From: Sphingobacteriaceae bacterium
Lineage (GTDB): Bacteria; Bacteroidota; Bacteroidia; B-17B0; Aurantibacillaceae
Length of the DNA: 64,000 nucleotides
Direction of reading: 5' to 3'
NCBI GenBank assembly: GCA_016705695.1
Contig: JADJLA010000002.1
Coordinates: forward strand, 62,001-126,000
Each line of letters begins with the position of its first letter. Position 1 is the stretch's first letter. The notes under the pieces were generated by a model. The model was not told the DNA's origin and searched no databases. It was given only the letters and a program-made list of their open reading frames with translations. A program made the position numbers and the translations under genes. Below are positions 25,625-34,372 of this stretch, piece by piece.

Positions 25625-26449
25625 TTGAATAAAAATCACTATACTCTCACTCCATTATTCTTCTTTCTTTTAAGCTTTAACCTTTTTGTTAGCAAGCCCG
25701 ATAAGAAATTTGAATTTGTTTCAAAAAGTAAAGTAGTAATTGACACCACAAGCAAAACCATTCACATTTTTGTTGCCCTATGTGATAACAAATACCAAGG
25801 CATTGTACCCGTTCCACCAAAAATTGGTAATGGGCAAGATCCAAACAATAATTTATACTGGGGATGCGGTTATGGAATTCGCACGTATTTTAAAAAAAGC
25901 AAAGAATGGAAATTACTTCGCACTCAAAAAATCGATTCTTTAAAATTAGAACGTATTGTTTTTAAACATACAACCAAAAATTACTATTTGGTAGCAGACG
26001 CTTACAATGGAAAATTCATTAAGCAATGTACCATTGATTTTTTTAATGCCTGTGCAGGTAAATTAAAAGACACTATTCACATCCAAAATAAGATCATTGG
26101 AATAGCAGGGCATTCCAAATTGGTTTCCTACATTGGTCATGATGGATTGATGGATTTTGACCTAAAGATCCCATTTCCAAACGTTGACACTAAAAAAAGA
26201 GATTGTATTATTTTGGCTTGCGTAAGTAAACACTATTTTGCGCCTTATTTAGAGCAAACCAAAGCTTATCCCTTGGTTTGGACCACAGGATTAATGTGTC
26301 CTGAAGCCTATACCGTTCATGATGCCCTTACAGGTTATATTAACGGCGAAAATGCCGAAAGCTGCAGAAATAGAGCAGCTTTAGCCTATCAAGCTAAGCA
26401 TAAGTGCGGGATAAAAGGCGCCAGAAATTTATTGGTTACCGGCTGGTAA
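25625..26449 (+). CDS. Secreted protein of unknown function with caspase-like His/Cys motifs
   Basis: A 274-aa protein with an N-terminal signal peptide (hydrophobic LFFFLLSFNLFVS) and a TTG start preceded by AAATAAAGG. I do not recognise a named family. Two segments stand out: GIAGHSKLVSYIGHDGLMDF near residue 170 and RDCIILACVSKHYF near 200. His in a small-residue loop followed about 35 residues later by a strand ending in Ala-Cys-x-Ser is the spacing and context of the caspase/gingipain dyad. The protein ends with conserved-looking ARNLLVTGW. Peptidase activity is a guess from these motifs only. It is monocistronic. Confidence 0.55.
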   Translation: MNKNHYTLTPLFFFLLSFNLFVSKPDKKFEFVSKSKVVIDTTSKTIHIFVALCDNKYQGIVPVPPKIGNGQDPNNNLYWGCGYGIRTYFKKSKEWKLLRTQKIDSLKLERIVFKHTTKNYYLVADAYNGKFIKQCTIDFFNACAGKLKDTIHIQNKIIGIAGHSKLVSYIGHDGLMDFDLKIPFPNVDTKKRDCIILACVSKHYFAPYLEQTKAYPLVWTTGLMCPEAYTVHDALTGYINGENAESCRNRAALAYQAKHKCGIKGARNLLVTGW

Positions 26450-26453
26450 ACTA

Positions 26454-26484
26454 TTTGATTTAAAATATTTTTTCCATAACTTTA
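26454..26484 (+). promoter_or_regulatory. Promoter TTTG-N19-TAACTTTA, four bases before a start codon
   Basis: TTTG (26454-26457) and TAACTTTA (26477-26484) are 19 bp apart, a good Bacteroidota promoter. The spacer GTGT then leads directly to ATG 26489, so the mRNA is predicted to be leaderless. Confidence 0.55.
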
Positions 26485-26488
26485 GTGT

Positions 26489-26788
26489 ATGCGTTCGATA
26501 TTAAACATAACATTGGTTGCATTAGCACTTTTTGCTTTTAGCGATCCTGTTCAGGCTCAAACAAAGCCAAAAACAACTACTAAAGCTCCGGTAAAAAAGG
26601 CTCCTGTAAAAAAAGCGCTTCCTAAAGAAATAAATGTTTACGTGTGTACCAGCAGCAAAGATAAATACTACCACAAACGTAGCAGTTGTATGGGAATGAA
26701 TAAATGTTCGGAAACTATCAAAAACATTAAAAAGCCAGCGGAGCTTGGAAAGTATAAGCGTAAAAAATGTCCGCGTTGTAAACCCTAG
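26489..26788 (+). CDS. Small secreted Lys-rich protein with Cys-containing C-terminal module
   Basis: A 99-aa protein with a signal peptide (ending DPVQAQ), a Lys/Pro/Thr-rich linker containing a VKKAPVKKAP repeat, and a compact C-terminal module (~residues 50-99) with VYVCTSSKDKYYHKRSSC, NKCSETIKNI and KKCPRC. The pattern of one Cys, Tyr-His, further Cys residues and a final CPRC resembles small modules often found in secreted Bacteroidota proteins and phage-associated proteins. Metal binding is plausible. Function is unknown. Confidence 0.65.
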   Translation: MRSILNITLVALALFAFSDPVQAQTKPKTTTKAPVKKAPVKKALPKEINVYVCTSSKDKYYHKRSSCMGMNKCSETIKNIKKPAELGKYKRKKCPRCKP

Positions 26789-26794
26789 ATCAAA

Positions 26795-27073
26795 CTAGTA
26801 TTTCTCTAACTTCTCTTCAAAACTAAGGTCGCGGTTTGCGGCGTGAAACTTTACATTCAACAAAAGATCGGTACAATTCTTTAAACTTTCTTCGCGAATA
26901 AGTTCTATTAAAGCATACACGTCTTTTGGCTGTCCTTCAACAACCGTTTCAAAAGGACAAACTTTATACTTTAATCCACTTTTTTGGATAAGAGAAATGG
27001 CATTATCTATAATGGTATATTTTTCTTTATCGTTGCCAAAAGGTAATAATTGCAAAGCCACGTTTATTTGCAT
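26795..27073 (-). CDS. Thiamine-binding protein (MTH1187/YkoF-like, DUF77)
   Basis: A 92-aa ferredoxin-like-fold protein. MQINVALQLLPFGN at the N-terminus, IIDNAISLIQKSGLKYKVCPFETVVEG in the middle and DLLLNVKFHAA near the end are characteristic of the MTH1187/YqgV group of cytoplasmic thiamine- or ligand-binding proteins. It is the last gene of the pyrE operon, 4 bp behind the SRPBCC gene. No thi gene is adjacent, so thiamine binding is family knowledge rather than local evidence. Confidence 0.75.
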   Translation of the reverse strand: MQINVALQLLPFGNDKEKYTIIDNAISLIQKSGLKYKVCPFETVVEGQPKDVYALIELIREESLKNCTDLLLNVKFHAANRDLSFEEKLEKY

Positions 27074-27077
27074 GATA

Positions 27078-27488
27078 TTAAAGTTTTAATTCGCTTAGTT
27101 TTTGATTCATTGAATTTACTAAGGCTTTTAAAGGAGCTTCGGCCATTTTTAAAATAAAAGGATTCATATCGCCTGATAATTCCACCTTACACTCCCCTAC
27201 TTCATTTTCGCTTCCTTTAAAATTCACTTCTAAAAAAAAATCAAAACGTTTTAATCCTTCGCTATTGTATTTGATTTTTGTGTAAGGCACTTTTTCAGCA
27301 AAAACAATTTTTAAAGGGGCAATTCCTTTTATATTGAAAGAGCATGAATTCTCGTCATGAGAAAAATTCTCAGTTCTATCCTCAGGTAAAATGCTTTTAA
27401 AATTGGCGAAGTTGCCTAAAAATTCGTAAAGTTCTTTATTAGTTGAAACCGTTTTTGTTTCAGAACTAGGAATTGAGAAATGTGCCAT
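27078..27488 (-). CDS. SRPBCC (START-like) family protein
   Basis: A 136-aa protein with the helix-grip pattern of the SRPBCC fold. An N-terminal beta hairpin (SSETKTVSTNKELYEFLGNF) is followed by a set of antiparallel strands (SCSFNIKGIAPLKIVF, FDFFLEVNFKG) and a long C-terminal amphipathic helix (AEAPLKALVNSMNQKLSEL). Such proteins bind hydrophobic ligands; the ligand here is unknown. It is the second gene of the pyrE operon, 22 bp downstream of pyrE. Confidence 0.72.
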   Translation of the reverse strand: MAHFSIPSSETKTVSTNKELYEFLGNFANFKSILPEDRTENFSHDENSCSFNIKGIAPLKIVFAEKVPYTKIKYNSEGLKRFDFFLEVNFKGSENEVGECKVELSGDMNPFILKMAEAPLKALVNSMNQKLSELKL

Positions 27489-27510
27489 TACGTATGAAGG
27501 AAATTGTTCC

Positions 27511-28167
27511 TTATTTTAAAATAGATGATTGCTTCCAGGTGTCAGGACCACTTCTCCAAGCTGTTAAACTTTCAATGTCTTTTTCGTTTATATACCCTTT
27601 ATCAAGAGCAACATTAATTAGCGTATTGTAATTGGTTAATGTGATCACTTTGCAATCGGCTTTTTGAAATGCTTTTTCTGCCACATCAAAACCATAGGTA
27701 AAAATAGCTGCCATTCCTCTTACTACACAACCAGCCTCACGAATTGCTTCTACTGCTTTTAAACTGCTTCCGCCCGTGCTAATAAGATCTTCAATAACCA
27801 CAACTCTTTGTCCTTTTTGCAGATCTCCCTCAATTAAATTGGTCATTCCGTGTTTTTTTGCTTCGCTGCGCACATAAACAAAGGGCAATCCCATTTCTTG
27901 CGCAATTAAAGCACCTTGAGCAATTCCACCGGTGGCAACGCCTGCTATTACATCAGGTTTGGCGTAATCTCTATTGATGGCGTTCACAAACTCTTGACGT
28001 ATGTAGGTACGAATAGCAGGATACGAAAGGGTTTTACGGTTATCGCAATATATTGGTGATTTCCATCCGCTAGCCCACGTAAATGGATTTTCGGGTTGTA
28101 ATTTTATTGCTTTTATTTGAAGTAAAAATTCAGCAACTTTATAAGATGTTTCGTCAAATGAGGTCAT
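27511..28167 (-). CDS. pyrE: Orotate phosphoribosyltransferase
   Basis: A 218-aa enzyme of UMP synthesis that joins orotate and PRPP to give OMP. The PRPP-binding motif VVVIEDLISTGGSS near residue 125 and the substrate-side segment WASGWKSPIYCDNRK near residue 27 are intact, as is VAGVATGGIAQGALIA. Length is typical. It is the first gene of an operon with SRPBCC and thiamine-binding-like genes and is divergent from a NUDIX gene. A perfect TAAATTTG box lies four bases before the ATG, so translation probably begins at or very near the mRNA 5' end. Confidence 0.93.
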   Translation of the reverse strand: MTSFDETSYKVAEFLLQIKAIKLQPENPFTWASGWKSPIYCDNRKTLSYPAIRTYIRQEFVNAINRDYAKPDVIAGVATGGIAQGALIAQEMGLPFVYVRSEAKKHGMTNLIEGDLQKGQRVVVIEDLISTGGSSLKAVEAIREAGCVVRGMAAIFTYGFDVAEKAFQKADCKVITLTNYNTLINVALDKGYINEKDIESLTAWRSGPDTWKQSSILK

Positions 28168-28171
28168 AAAA

Positions 28172-28179
28172 CAAATTTA
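28172..28179 (-). promoter_or_regulatory. -7 box TAAATTTG four bases before the pyrE start
   Basis: An exact TAnnTTTG match on the minus strand, followed by TTTT and ATG 28167. The -33 element is not obvious. Confidence 0.5.
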
Positions 28180-28210
28180 AATATATAGCCCAAACTTAAA
28201 ATATCAACTT

Positions 28211-28828
28211 ATGAACAAACATATATATTACGATGACAAAAAAATTTCTGTTGGTTCGGACACAGGGGAAACTGCACAAAATCAGGTTCTTGTGAATTAC
28301 GAAAATGGAAATTCAGAAACGTTAAAAGTTGCGATAAAAGATTTTTTAAAGCAGGGTAATAAAAAAAGTTTGTTTGTTCAAACAAATAGTGTAAGCAGCG
28401 TTTTTGAAGAACTAAAAAAAGGGTTTTACTTTATTGAAGCCGCAGGTGGCTTGATCCAAAATAAGGATAAATATCTTTTTATTAAACGTTTAGGAAAATG
28501 GGATCTACCCAAGGGAAAATTGGACAAAGGCGAAACTATTCAACAAGCTGCCATAAGAGAATGTGAAGAAGAATGCGCGGTAACAGGATTAACTATTTTA
28601 AAGCAATTGCCCGATACCTATCATATTTACGAATACAAAACGGGCCATGCTTTAAAGGTTTCTTATTGGTTTCATATGGAAACCAGCAGCAACAAAGAAC
28701 TTAAACCACAAACGGAAGAGAATATTGAAGAAGTGAGATGGTTAAGTGTTGATGAGATAAAAAGTATTGTTTTAAAAAACACTTATATCACCATTGAAAA
28801 ATTAGTGAGGAGTTTTTTCAAGATATAG
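28211..28828 (+). CDS. NUDIX hydrolase
   Basis: A 205-aa protein whose second half is a NUDIX domain. The Nudix box starts at GKLDKGETIQQAAIRECEEE near residue 105 and retains the REcEEE core; the usual Gly after it is replaced by Cys-Ala-Val. The first ~70 residues form a separate N-terminal extension (HIYYDDKKISVGSD, KDFLKQGNKKSLFVQT) seen in a Bacteroidota subgroup. It should hydrolyse a nucleoside diphosphate linked to another moiety. It is divergent from pyrE and ends next to a histidine kinase on the other strand. Confidence 0.85.
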   Translation: MNKHIYYDDKKISVGSDTGETAQNQVLVNYENGNSETLKVAIKDFLKQGNKKSLFVQTNSVSSVFEELKKGFYFIEAAGGLIQNKDKYLFIKRLGKWDLPKGKLDKGETIQQAAIRECEEECAVTGLTILKQLPDTYHIYEYKTGHALKVSYWFHMETSSNKELKPQTEENIEEVRWLSVDEIKSIVLKNTYITIEKLVRSFFKI

Positions 28829-28829
28829 A

Positions 28830-29888
28830 TCACTCAGCCGCCTTTAACGAGAAGGTGAATTTTGTACCCTTGCCTAATTGACTTTCAACAGCAATAGATT
28901 TATGATGCGCTTCTAAAATGTGCTTTACGATGGCTAAACCAAGGCCGGTTCCTCCTTGTTCGCGACTGCGCCCCTTGTCAATTCTATAAAAACGTTCGAA
29001 TAAACGCGGCAAATGCTTTTCTTCTATGCCAACTCCATCGTCGGTTATTTCCACTATCACATCATTTTCATAATTACTTATATTGATGCTGATCATGCCA
29101 TTTTCTAAACCGTATTTTATGCCATTGGTGATCAAATTCACCAACACTTGCCTGATCCTAAATTTATCTGCAACAACAAAAATTGGCTTATCATATTTTT
29201 TTGACAAGAGCATTGAAATATTCCTTTTAGATGCATTGAGCTCTAATTGCAAATAAATATCCTTGCATAAAGCGGCAATGTCAAATTTCTCCATCTCTAA
29301 ATGCATATCGCCGCTTTCTAACTGAGTAATGGTCTCAAGGTCGTCAATTATATTTATTAATCGATCTACGCTTTTCTCTGCGCGTTTTAAATAATCAATA
29401 TTAATTTCCGGATCATTTACACCACCATGTATCAACGTATCTATATAGCCTTGGATATTAAAAATGGGTGTTTTCAATTCATGAGAAACATTTCCTAAAT
29501 ATTCTTTACGATAACTATCTAAGTTCTCAAATTGAGAAGTTTCTTTCTCTCGCTTTTCAATAAGCATATTCACTCTATCGTGCAACTGCGTGATACTATC
29601 CACTTCCTCCAGCATATTTTGCTTTAAAGGAAGCTCCTTGCTTAAAAAGGTTTCACGGATCCTTTCAGATAAAGAGTGGATGCGTTTATTAATGATCATA
29701 TAGTAATAAAAGTAGATCACCATAAAGCTGCCAATAAAGGAAACAAAGAGGCTTAAAAGGGCCAGGTCAACACTAATTCGGTAACTCCTTAAGTAAGAAA
29801 TGATAAGGATGGCAATGGTAATGATAATAGCATTTACCAGGCTCAAAATGATAATGAAGGTAGAATTATGTCGTTTTTCTGTCAGCAC
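28830..29888 (-). CDS. Sensor histidine kinase, PhoR-like
   Basis: A 352-aa inner-membrane kinase. Two N-terminal helices (~12-32 and ~40-62) enclose almost no periplasmic loop. The HisKA H-box VSHELKTPIFNIQGY follows near residue 137. The HATPase domain is complete: NLITNGIKYG (N box), ITDDGVGIEEKH (G1), RLFERFYRID (F box) and GTGLGLAIVKHI (G2). It resembles PhoR-type kinases and may pair with the PhoB-like regulator at 37627-38307. The start is uncertain: the frame has GTG 29888 or CTG 29885, and no ATG before the first helix. The CTG sits exactly four bases after a TACATTTA box. Confidence 0.88.
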   Translation of the reverse strand: MLTEKRHNSTFIIILSLVNAIIITIAILIISYLRSYRISVDLALLSLFVSFIGSFMVIYFYYYMIINKRIHSLSERIRETFLSKELPLKQNMLEEVDSITQLHDRVNMLIEKREKETSQFENLDSYRKEYLGNVSHELKTPIFNIQGYIDTLIHGGVNDPEINIDYLKRAEKSVDRLINIIDDLETITQLESGDMHLEMEKFDIAALCKDIYLQLELNASKRNISMLLSKKYDKPIFVVADKFRIRQVLVNLITNGIKYGLENGMISINISNYENDVIVEITDDGVGIEEKHLPRLFERFYRIDKGRSREQGGTGLGLAIVKHILEAHHKSIAVESQLGKGTKFTFSLKAAE

Positions 29889-30057
29889 TTAAATGTACGT
29901 TTTTTTGCTTTATCCTAATATTAATAAATAGCATCTACGAGAAATGCAGTGTATGCCCCGTAAGTTCAGTTTCGGGGCAAACACTAAATATTCAAATAAT
30001 TTAAGGCATGATCTCAATTGTTTTTGTAAATTCGATGTTAGATTATACACCCCAATT

Positions 30058-31629
30058 ATGACGCGTTTATTATTATTGAGTTCTATTTGCTTATTGAGTT
30101 TGAACTCTATTACCGCGCAGTCGAAAGACAGAAAAGCGCTTGCTAATAAAGCCGAGGCCAAATTTAAGGTAGAGAATTACGACGAGGCTTTAGACGATTA
30201 TCTTCAATTGGTAACCGACGATCCAAAAAATCCGGAGTTTAATTATAACCTTGGCGTTTGCTACTTGAATTCGAACGGTGTAAAGTCAAAAGCTGTTCCT
30301 TACCTTGAAATTGTTGTAAGATCAGAAAATCCCAATCCTAAAGCGGAATATTTATTGGGTCGCGCCTACCAATACGCCAACCGATTTGACGATGCGCTTG
30401 ATCAATTTGAAAAATACAAGGCGAAAGCTAAAAAAGACGATCCACTTTTGAAAGAAGTAGAATTAGAAATTCAACATAGTATCAATGGAAAAGAAATAAC
30501 CAAATACCCCATTGATGTTTCGTTTCAAAATCTCGGAAAGAATATCAACTCAGCATACGCTGATTATTATCCATTTATTACCGAGAACGAAAGTTTTATG
30601 GTGTATAATACAAAACGCCCATATACAGCAAATGCGCAAAAACTTTATAATGGACAGTATAGCAACTCCATTTATATTTCTAAAGTAGTTAAAGGCGATT
30701 ATGCAGAAGGTGAGATAATTGGGAAACCCATTTGTGAGCCAAACAGTGGCGAAGAAGTGATAGGAATGAATGCTACCGGTGATATTTTAGTAATTTACAA
30801 AACAAACATAAAGGGCGAAGGTAAGATCTATTTAAGTAGAACAACTCCTTTAGGAACCTATAGTAAATTAGAAGCTTTGCCGGATGTGATCAACGAAACA
30901 GGTGAAGTGATCTCCGCTTGTATAAACAATGATGCGTCTACCATTTATTTTGCGAGTTATAAAACCGATGGCCTTGGAGGAACGGATCTTTATTCGTGCA
31001 ACAAACTTCCAACCGGCAAATGGAGCAAAGCCATGAACATGGGGCCGGAGATAAATACAAAATACGATGAGGATTTCCCAAATCTTTCGCCCGATGGGAA
31101 AACATTTTATTTTAGCAGCAAAGGCCATAGTAGCATGGGTGGCTATGATATTTTTAAAGCTAGTTTTGACGAAGAAACAAAAGTGTTTGGTAAACCTTTG
31201 AATATTGGTTATCCGGTTAATTCATCCTACGACGATCTTAATTTTCGCATCTCAAAAAATGGACGATATGGCTATGTTGCCTCTTTAAGAGGAGAAGGTT
31301 TAGGAGATTTTGACATTTACCGAGTAACCTTCAATACCATTGAAATAGAGAACAGTGTTTTTATTGGGAATATATTTCCAAAAGATAGCGCACAAAAAGT
31401 AGATTACAAAAGCACCTATCTTACTATCACTAATAACTCTTCCGGTGAAACCGTTGGAAATTATGTGCCAAATCCGCAAACAGGACGATTTATCATCATT
31501 TTACCTCCGGGTAAATATACTTTGCTTTGCGAAGCCCCTGATTTTAAGGAATACAAACAACCGCTGGAAGTTCTCGACAAGATCTCTTATCAACCCGAAA
31601 TAAATATTTACATCGAACTTAAAAACTAA
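30058..31629 (+). CDS. TPR/PD40-repeat envelope protein without OmpA domain
   Basis: A 523-aa secreted protein. I start at ATG 30058, where a clean signal peptide begins (MTRLLLLSSICLLSLNSITAQ); the frame is open 38 codons further upstream but without signal-like sequence. TPR-like helices cover ~25-150, a PD40 propeller ~165-430 (ADYYPFITENESFMVYNTK, TFYFSSKGHSSMGGYDIF), and a beta-sandwich carboxypeptidase-regulatory-like domain the last ~90 residues (GRFIIILPPGKYTLLCEAP). It resembles PorE-like proteins but lacks the peptidoglycan-binding domain. Probably part of the gliding/T9SS-associated PD40 family; exact role unknown. Confidence 0.78.
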   Translation: MTRLLLLSSICLLSLNSITAQSKDRKALANKAEAKFKVENYDEALDDYLQLVTDDPKNPEFNYNLGVCYLNSNGVKSKAVPYLEIVVRSENPNPKAEYLLGRAYQYANRFDDALDQFEKYKAKAKKDDPLLKEVELEIQHSINGKEITKYPIDVSFQNLGKNINSAYADYYPFITENESFMVYNTKRPYTANAQKLYNGQYSNSIYISKVVKGDYAEGEIIGKPICEPNSGEEVIGMNATGDILVIYKTNIKGEGKIYLSRTTPLGTYSKLEALPDVINETGEVISACINNDASTIYFASYKTDGLGGTDLYSCNKLPTGKWSKAMNMGPEINTKYDEDFPNLSPDGKTFYFSSKGHSSMGGYDIFKASFDEETKVFGKPLNIGYPVNSSYDDLNFRISKNGRYGYVASLRGEGLGDFDIYRVTFNTIEIENSVFIGNIFPKDSAQKVDYKSTYLTITNNSSGETVGNYVPNPQTGRFIIILPPGKYTLLCEAPDFKEYKQPLEVLDKISYQPEINIYIELKN

Positions 31630-31633
31630 AGCC

Positions 31634-32290
31634 ATGGTACACGTTAATCATATTGCAAAGAACAATTCGGTATTTTCTAATTTTTTGGCAGAGATACGAG
31701 ATGTAAAACAACAAAAAGACAGTATGCGTTTTAGAAGAAATTTAGAACGCATGGGCGAAATAATGGCTTACGAAATAAGTAAAACACTGGAATATCAAAC
31801 TGTAGAAACCGAAACGCCGCTTGGCACAGCACAAACCTCTGTACTAAAAGAACAGCCCGTAATTGCAACCATTTTGCGCGCCGGATTACCTTTGCATATT
31901 GGTATATTGAATATGTTTGACAAAGCCGAGAACGCTTTTATTGGCGCTTATCGTAGGCATCATAAAAACAATACCTTTGATGTTGCTTTAGAATATTTGG
32001 CATCGCCGGATCTTGAAAATAAAATACTTATTCTTTGCGATCCTATGTTAGCATCAGGCTCATCACTTTTACTTACTTACAATTCATTGATATCGCGCAG
32101 TAAACCAAGACATACTCATATAGTTTCGGCAGTTGCAAGTCAGTAAGGATTAATTCATTTGAAAAAGAACTTAAATCCAAAAGAGTGCACCATTTGGTGC
32201 GGTGATATTGATGAAGAATTAACAGCTCAGTCGTACATTGTACCAGGACTAGGAGATGCGGGCGATCTTGCCTTCGGAATAAAATTATAA
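31634..32290 (+). pseudogene. upp: Uracil phosphoribosyltransferase interrupted by an in-frame TAA
   Basis: Codons 1-170 encode the PRPP-binding core of UPRT (ATILRAGLPLHIG, GAYRRHHKN, ILILCDPMLASGSSLL). TAA at 32144-32146 then stops the frame. The same frame continues with GLIHLKKNLNPKECTIW and the uracil-binding tail YIVPGLGDAGDLAFG, ending at TAA 32288-32290, for a full length of 218 codons plus stop. At the stop the family normally has a Pro-Glu-Gly-Ile-type turn, so GAA to TAA is the simplest explanation. The truncated protein would lack the uracil site and be inactive. A real nonsense mutation, an assembly error or readthrough are all possible. It sits 4 bp after the PD40 gene. Confidence 0.88.
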
Positions 32291-32291
32291 T

Positions 32292-33890
32292 ATGTTTCAA
32301 AAACACACTCTTTCTTTTGAAGACACAGGGCTTTTAAATGCTTTGGTGCAAGATTATCTTTTAAAGAAAAAAGACACGGAACAATTATATGTTTCCTTTC
32401 CTGATATTGATGGCTACAAAAAAATACTTGGTGATACAAAGCTATACGCTACTTTAGATAGAAAAATTTTAGTTCAAAGTTTATTACAACAAGCGCAAGC
32501 GGTTACCAATACAAGTAAAGAAAGTCTTGCAAATATTTCACAACTTGGAAACACAAATTGCTTTACTGTAACAACCGGTCATCAATTGTGTTTATTTACC
32601 GGACCGCTCTACTTTATTTATAAGATCATTTCTACTATTAATTTAAGCGAATGGCTAAACAAGAATTTTCCGGATAAGAAATTTGTGCCTGTGTATTGGA
32701 TGGCTAGCGAGGATCACGACTTTGAGGAAGTGAATCATGCATTTGTTTATGGAAAGAAAATAGAATGGAAAAGCGATGAAAAAGGCGCTGTGGGGAGTTT
32801 TAAAACTAAAAGTATTGGATCGGTCATTTCAGAATTAGAAACAGTTTTGGGGCCCGGTGAAAACAGCAAAGAACTCATTTCTCTATTTAAAAATGCTTAT
32901 TTAAATCATGATTCCTTAGATAAAGGCACTCGTTTTCTTGTGAACGAATTATTTGGGCAATATGGATTAGTAATAGCGGATGGCAATGATAAAACATTGA
33001 AACAAGAACTTAAGGCTCTAATTAAGAAGGATATTTTTGAGAATATTCCTGCCAAAAAAGCAAACGAGACCATTGCTTATCTTCAAACAAAAAAATACAG
33101 CGTACAGGTAAATCCGCGTGACATCAATTGCTTTTACTTAGATGAGAAAGGAAGATATCGTATTGAAAAGACCGGTGATTCGTATTCGCTTATAGGAGCA
33201 AACAAAATATTTTCAAAAAGTGAACTTGAAAAAATAATTGATGTAAGTCCCGAGAAGATAAGTCCTAATGTAGTATTGCGCCCAATGTATCAGCAACATA
33301 TTTTGCCAAACATTGCTTATGTTGGTGGGCCGGGAGAATTAAATTATTGGTTAGAATACAAAACCATGTTTGAAACATTGAATGTATTCTTCCCTATTCT
33401 TCAACTGCGAGCTTCTATCATGATCATCGACAAAAATCAAGATCAAAAATTAAATAAGTTAGGAATTTCTAATGCCGCTATTTTTAAAAGCGAACAAGAG
33501 CTCATAAATTTCATTGTTGAATCTAAGGGAGAGAGTATTGAGTTGGCTGAAGAAAAAAAGAAAGCGGAAGCTATCTTCAATGAACTTCAGAAAAAAACAA
33601 CAGACATTGACAAAACCCTTGAGAATCTTGTAAAAGCAGAACTTCAAAAGACCTTGAATAGTATTAATGCCATTGAGGCAAAGCTTAACAAGTCGTTAAA
33701 GCAACGTTCGGAAACAGAAATAAATCAAATTAAAAATATCCGTTCAAAATTATTTCCTGATAACACTCCTCAAGAGCGTTATGATAATTTTAGTATGTAT
33801 TATGCTAAATATGGAAAGGGATTTATTGGGGCGGTAAAGAAGCAAACAGAAGGAAACGAATTGAAGTATTTTGTATTAAGGGAAGTTTAA
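32292..33890 (+). CDS. bshC: Bacillithiol biosynthesis cysteine-adding enzyme
   Basis: A 532-aa BshC, which adds cysteine to glucosaminyl-malate in the last step of bacillithiol synthesis. Landmarks are TTGHQLCLFTGPLYFIYK near residue 95, VYWMASEDHDFEEVNHA near 135, and PMYQQHILPNIAYVGGPGELNYW near 335. A predicted coiled coil covers ~400-470, and the C-terminus QERYDNFSMYYAKYG is typical. Length matches the family. Its start is 1 bp after the upp stop, and its stop overlaps that of the convergent folA gene. The partner deacetylase gene bshB1 lies at 44373-45089; bshA is not in the window. Confidence 0.92.
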   Translation: MFQKHTLSFEDTGLLNALVQDYLLKKKDTEQLYVSFPDIDGYKKILGDTKLYATLDRKILVQSLLQQAQAVTNTSKESLANISQLGNTNCFTVTTGHQLCLFTGPLYFIYKIISTINLSEWLNKNFPDKKFVPVYWMASEDHDFEEVNHAFVYGKKIEWKSDEKGAVGSFKTKSIGSVISELETVLGPGENSKELISLFKNAYLNHDSLDKGTRFLVNELFGQYGLVIADGNDKTLKQELKALIKKDIFENIPAKKANETIAYLQTKKYSVQVNPRDINCFYLDEKGRYRIEKTGDSYSLIGANKIFSKSELEKIIDVSPEKISPNVVLRPMYQQHILPNIAYVGGPGELNYWLEYKTMFETLNVFFPILQLRASIMIIDKNQDQKLNKLGISNAAIFKSEQELINFIVESKGESIELAEEKKKAEAIFNELQKKTTDIDKTLENLVKAELQKTLNSINAIEAKLNKSLKQRSETEINQIKNIRSKLFPDNTPQERYDNFSMYYAKYGKGFIGAVKKQTEGNELKYFVLREV

Positions 33891-34372
33891 ATACGCTCGT
33901 ATTTTTCGAAGGTATAATCAAACGCATTCTTTTCGTCGGCATTATGTTCCTCACTCCAGGTCTTTTTGAATTTCTTTTCATCAATAGGCCCAAAAAAAGT
34001 ATCAGCTTCGAATTTATATTGAATTAAAGTTCGATAGATCTCATTAAGATATTGCATACTTTGTTTATAGATCTCTGCACCACCAATGATAAATACTTTT
34101 TCTTCGTTCTTGCATTCATCAATAGCTTCTTGAATGCTTCCATAAACATCAGCGCCTTCCACCTTATAATTCAAATTTCGTGTTATGATCACATTTCTTC
34201 TACCCGGTAATAAACGACCAATAGATTCATAGGTTTTTCGTCCCATAATAATTGGCGAACCCATTGTAACGGTCTTAAAAAACTTAAGATCGGCAGGTAA
34301 GTGACAAAGTAATTTATTATTGCAACCGATGGCATTATTAAGATCGGTGACTACAACAGCAGATAATATCAT
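33887..34372 (-). CDS. folA: Dihydrofolate reductase
   Basis: A 161-aa DHFR converting dihydrofolate to tetrahydrofolate with NADPH. Conserved residues are visible: the N-terminal VVVTDLNNAIGCNNKLLCHLPADLKFFK (Asp/active-site helix region), GRKTYESIGRLLPGRRNVIITRN with the NADPH-binding Gly-Arg-Lys-Thr, and FIIGGAEIYKQ. Trp-to-Cys-His in the usual LPW substrate turn (LCHLPADL) is a known variant type. The ATG immediately follows the transglycosylase stop (TAAATG), so folA is the second gene of that operon. Confidence 0.92.
   Translation of the reverse strand: MILSAVVVTDLNNAIGCNNKLLCHLPADLKFFKTVTMGSPIIMGRKTYESIGRLLPGRRNVIITRNLNYKVEGADVYGSIQEAIDECKNEEKVFIIGGAEIYKQSMQYLNEIYRTLIQYKFEADTFFGPIDEKKFKKTWSEEHNADEKNAFDYTFEKYERI

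Noticed and set aside
29944..30057. Upstream extension of the TPR/PD40 protein
   Set aside because: The extra 38 codons lack signal character and would bury the clean signal peptide that starts at 30058.
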